A stretch of 64,000 bases of DNA from an uncultured Bacteroidia bacterium (lineage in GTDB: Bacteria > Bacteroidota > Bacteroidia > NS11-12g > UBA9320): NCBI GenBank assembly GCA_943789165.1, contig CALSTB010000005.1, positions 527,001 to 591,000 on the forward strand, in the 5' to 3' direction. The notes under the pieces were generated by a model. It worked only from the letters and a program-made list of their open reading frames with translations, was not told the origin of the DNA and made no database searches. The position numbers were made by a program, and so were the translations under genes. Below, piece by piece: positions 61,542-64,000 of the stretch; the stretch's first letter is position 1, and each line of letters opens with the position of its first letter.

Positions 61542-63088
61542 TCAGGTCTTTGAAAAATATTGATTTTTTTAAAAAGTTTACGGTATGCCTCAGAGTCAAA
61601 TAACATGGATTCAGTATTGCTCTTATACGTTAAGAAGAAAGCAAGTGGGACAAAAATCATTGGAGCAAACCATGCCCCAGCCCATACTTCCAAAACACCT
61701 TCTCGAGCTAGTTTTTCTCCAACGGTTTGGAGGATAAAAAATACAATAAACAACAAAATCGCAACGATCATTGGTGTCCCAAATCCCCCTTTACGAATAA
61801 TAGCACCGATTGGTGCCCCAATAAAGAGGAGCATTAAACAACTAAATGCCAATGTGAATTTCTTGTGCCATTGCGTCGCATACCGTCTTTTGCGTTCTTG
61901 CATTTTCCTTACATCGTTGCTGGCATTTTCAACAATTCGATGGAGGTTACGAGTAGATTGATTCGCACTTTGCACCAATTCTTTCATGTCAACACTTTTG
62001 ACTGTGGCGGCTGGGGGAGGAGGTTTCTTCGTTTTGAGCAACCCCTTTTTACCTTTTGGAATCACTGGGTCTTCCGCCATATTTTTTGGCTTAGAAACCA
62101 ACTGCACACTATCTATCGAGGCATTGAGATATTCTCTATAGGAAATGCTTTTATCTAAGTTCGAAAAATCATATTGCTTGACAGTAGAGTCTTGAGGAAT
62201 ACGGAAATAACTCGTTAGATATTCTCTTAAAAACGCTGTTTTTTGATCTATTAAAACTTCAAACGAATCGACCCTGACAATGATTTCTTTCAAATTCAAC
62301 ATTTCATAATTGTCCTTGAACATTTCTGGATTACTCCTGGTCAACTCCAATTCAGACATGTCAATAGCCATGTTGTACGTCTTAAACTCCATGGTGTTGT
62401 GCGGAAAGGTTTTACTGTAATTGGGAGATTCTATCATCTCCTCATACCGTTTACCCTCATACAAAGTCAGTTTTAAAAACCGCTTATCCTCGGTAATAGT
62501 CATTGTACCTCTTTTCGCAATAACCACGTTCGTAACACCAGATTTGCCTGATTTAGAGTAAATTAACACATCTTCCAGTGTTTGGTTGTCATCGTGTTTA
62601 TGACCAACCCGAATTGCAAATCCACGCAGTTCAGTAAAGAAAATTCCATCCTGAATATTCATGGCTGGCTTTTTATTGGTCACGTCATAAAACAACGCAC
62701 CCCAACTTAAATTGGCTTTTGGAATTAATACATTGGAAGAGTAGAAAGCGATGCCGGCAATGATAACCATTACGTAAAACATTGGCCTCATGGCCTTTAC
62801 CAATGATATCCCAGCAGACTTGATTGCCACTAACTCGTAGCGTTCACCCAAGTTACCAAAAACCATTATTGTACTAAGTAATACCGCAAGGGGAAGTGCA
62901 CGAGGAATAAGGTAAGGAATAGAGTAGAAAATGAATTCTAAAATGATATACCATTCAAGTCCTTTACCGACCAAATCACCAATATATTTCCACAAAAACT
63001 GCATTAACATTAAAAAAATACTAATGCAAAAAGTGGCTAAAAATGGGCCAATAAATGACTTAACAAGAAGCAAATGAAGCTTTTTCAA
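61538..63088 (-). CDS. LptF/LptG family LPS export permease
   Basis: 516 residues. Three membrane helices at each end (LIPRALPLAVLLSTIMVFGN at the front; FTLAFSCLMLLFIGAPIGAI and MIVAILLFIVFFILQTVG at the back) enclose a large periplasmic part, the YjgP/YjgQ topology. A linker near residue 330-360 is rich in Lys and Pro and seems to enlarge the periplasmic domain. It works with LptB in moving LPS or a related lipid out of the inner membrane. The start is probably TTG at 63088, with TACGTTTG as promoter box at 63110-63117. Confidence 0.93.
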   Translation of the reverse strand: MKKLHLLLVKSFIGPFLATFCISIFLMLMQFLWKYIGDLVGKGLEWYIILEFIFYSIPYLIPRALPLAVLLSTIMVFGNLGERYELVAIKSAGISLVKAMRPMFYVMVIIAGIAFYSSNVLIPKANLSWGALFYDVTNKKPAMNIQDGIFFTELRGFAIRVGHKHDDNQTLEDVLIYSKSGKSGVTNVVIAKRGTMTITEDKRFLKLTLYEGKRYEEMIESPNYSKTFPHNTMEFKTYNMAIDMSELELTRSNPEMFKDNYEMLNLKEIIVRVDSFEVLIDQKTAFLREYLTSYFRIPQDSTVKQYDFSNLDKSISYREYLNASIDSVQLVSKPKNMAEDPVIPKGKKGLLKTKKPPPPAATVKSVDMKELVQSANQSTRNLHRIVENASNDVRKMQERKRRYATQWHKKFTLAFSCLMLLFIGAPIGAIIRKGGFGTPMIVAILLFIVFFILQTVGEKLAREGVLEVWAGAWFAPMIFVPLAFFLTYKSNTESMLFDSEAYRKLFKKINIFQRPE

Positions 63089-63145
63089 TCTGTGCTTTCT
63101 TTAATTATGCAAACGTAATTAAATGCATTGACTGATGCCTGAAAT

Positions 63146-63176
63146 TTTTACTTCGATTAAAATCCTATTATTTTCG
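63146..63176 (+). promoter_or_regulatory. Putative promoter of the TPR gene
   Basis: TTTT, 19 bases, TATTTTCG, 15 bases before the start ATG at 63192. It has the same -7 variant as the rseP promoter. Confidence 0.4.
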
Positions 63177-63191
63177 GTGAAATCTTACAAT

Positions 63192-64000
63192 ATGAAAACC
63201 AACCTTCTAACACTTACCGTTTTACTGTTTTTAGGCGCCGGAATTAGTCAGGCACAAATCACCAAAAAAGACGTAAAACATTTTAACAAATCCATAAAAC
63301 ATTATAACAAGGCCAAGTACGAAAAAGCTTTGGAACTTATTGATCCAATTGTTCTTCGAAATCCAAACAACGCTACACTATGGGCATATAAAATTGAATA
63401 TATGTACCGTGATTATATGGTAGCAAGCAGTAAAGGGAGCTATGTGATTGTAACGAGTACAGGAGACTTGGGTTCTGCAAAAATGCTGCAAGATTTGTTA
63501 AACGCAGCTTTAGGAGGAGGTCTTAAAAAAAGAGAACTTCTGAATTCACTTAGACAATGCACCATGTATTGCGATGACCCGTCTTTGGAGGATGCCCATA
63601 GGATACTGAGGGCTGAATTTGTTGACAAAAAGTATCCAGTAGATACGGGTATTTCTGAGGAAGCTAAGGAGATATATGCGGAAGCTGAGCAACAGTTTTG
63701 GAGTAAGAACTACAACGATGCAGCTGAATTGTATGACGATGCCTTGAACATTGAACCAGATTATTACAAAGCACGCTTGTATTTAGGAGACAGTTATTAT
63801 TCGTTAAAAGAATACGAGAGGGCAGCGCCAATATTTGCTGAATGTGCAGAACGATTCCCTGATCTCTTAGAACCACAAAAATATTATGCTGACGCGTTAG
63901 AGGGAATGGAAGAATGGGAGAAGGCATTAGATGCTTCAATTGAAGGAGTGCTTAGATTTCCTGGTGTTGGTATGTTTCAGAAGAATGGAAGAATACTCAG
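63192..64000 (+). CDS. Secreted TPR-repeat protein, 3' end beyond the window
   Basis: At least 269 residues, open to the right edge. A signal peptide (LLTLTVLLFLGAGISQAQ) is followed by TPR-like helical pairs: FNKSIKHYNKAKYEKALELI near 33-52 and AEQQFWSKNYNDAAELYDDA, YYKARLYLGDSYYSLKEYER and YYADALEGMEEWEKALDASI later. A Gly-rich loop and Cys pair (near 116-125) lie between. Probably a periplasmic or outer-membrane scaffold protein; no enzymatic motif is seen. Confidence 0.88.
   Translation, partial: MKTNLLTLTVLLFLGAGISQAQITKKDVKHFNKSIKHYNKAKYEKALELIDPIVLRNPNNATLWAYKIEYMYRDYMVASSKGSYVIVTSTGDLGSAKMLQDLLNAALGGGLKKRELLNSLRQCTMYCDDPSLEDAHRILRAEFVDKKYPVDTGISEEAKEIYAEAEQQFWSKNYNDAAELYDDALNIEPDYYKARLYLGDSYYSLKEYERAAPIFAECAERFPDLLEPQKYYADALEGMEEWEKALDASIEGVLRFPGVGMFQKNGRIL

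Overview
The window looks like a chromosome segment of a member of Bacteroidota, most likely a Flavobacteriales-type marine or aquatic organism. The grounds are AT-rich DNA, promoter boxes of the TAnnTTTG type close to start codons, almost no Shine-Dalgarno sequences, many non-ATG starts in translationally coupled genes, a multi-SLBB polysaccharide export protein, DUF349 and four-helix-bundle (S23) proteins, and Bacteroidota-style housekeeping genes. The genus cannot be named from the sequence alone.

Layout. (1) From about 33.8 kb down to the left edge every gene is on the minus strand and forms one long cell-surface polysaccharide locus. It starts at a good promoter near 33.85 kb and runs: nucleotide-sugar dehydrogenase, UDP-glucuronate 4-epimerase type enzyme, Wza-like export protein, Wzz-like chain-length protein, a four-helix-bundle gene, gmd and fcl (GDP-L-fucose), Wzm/Wzt-type ABC exporter, then about 15 glycosyltransferases, methyltransferases, an epimerase, a Wzy-like polymerase, a carbamoyltransferase and a cut-off FkbM methyltransferase. 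Most genes overlap by 4 to 22 bases or nearly touch. Three dead glycosylation-related genes (5.5-6.5, 13.56-13.72 and 13.81-13.92 kb) show past gene turnover. (2) 34.0-63.1 kb is housekeeping DNA: peptide transporter, dipeptidyl peptidase, FAD oxidase, fmt, lepB (frameshifted), dapB, mltG, a DUF3524 glycosyltransferase, DUF349 protein, HMG-CoA lyase family protein, rseP, hscB-like, ruvX, def, UbiA family, trmD, dnaN, MoxR/DUF58, LptF/G, and three tRNAs (Arg-TCG, Cys-GCA, Leu-CAA). A TPR lipid- or envelope-type secreted protein runs off the right edge.

The most unusual content is repetitive. In the polysaccharide locus, gene borders carry arrays of a 7-base unit with consensus NTTRGCN. One intact and one decayed four-helix-bundle (S23/Avd-like) gene are each bracketed by such arrays in inverted orientation, with a similar leader between array and start codon. 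Similar arrays without the gene sit at 1.3-1.5 kb and 23.4-23.5 kb, and an 8-base version at 39.2 kb. This looks like a small mobile or amplifying element that I cannot match to a described family. Separately, the 3' flanks of tRNA-Cys and tRNA-Leu carry tandem repeats (about 235-241 and 155 bases) which share a hexamer-based hairpin core; the Cys copies also carry the last 20 bases of the tRNA region.

Several genes are broken by single-base changes in homopolymers (lepB, the glycosyltransferases at 5.5 and 60.3 kb). Sequencing error is a serious alternative to real decay for these.
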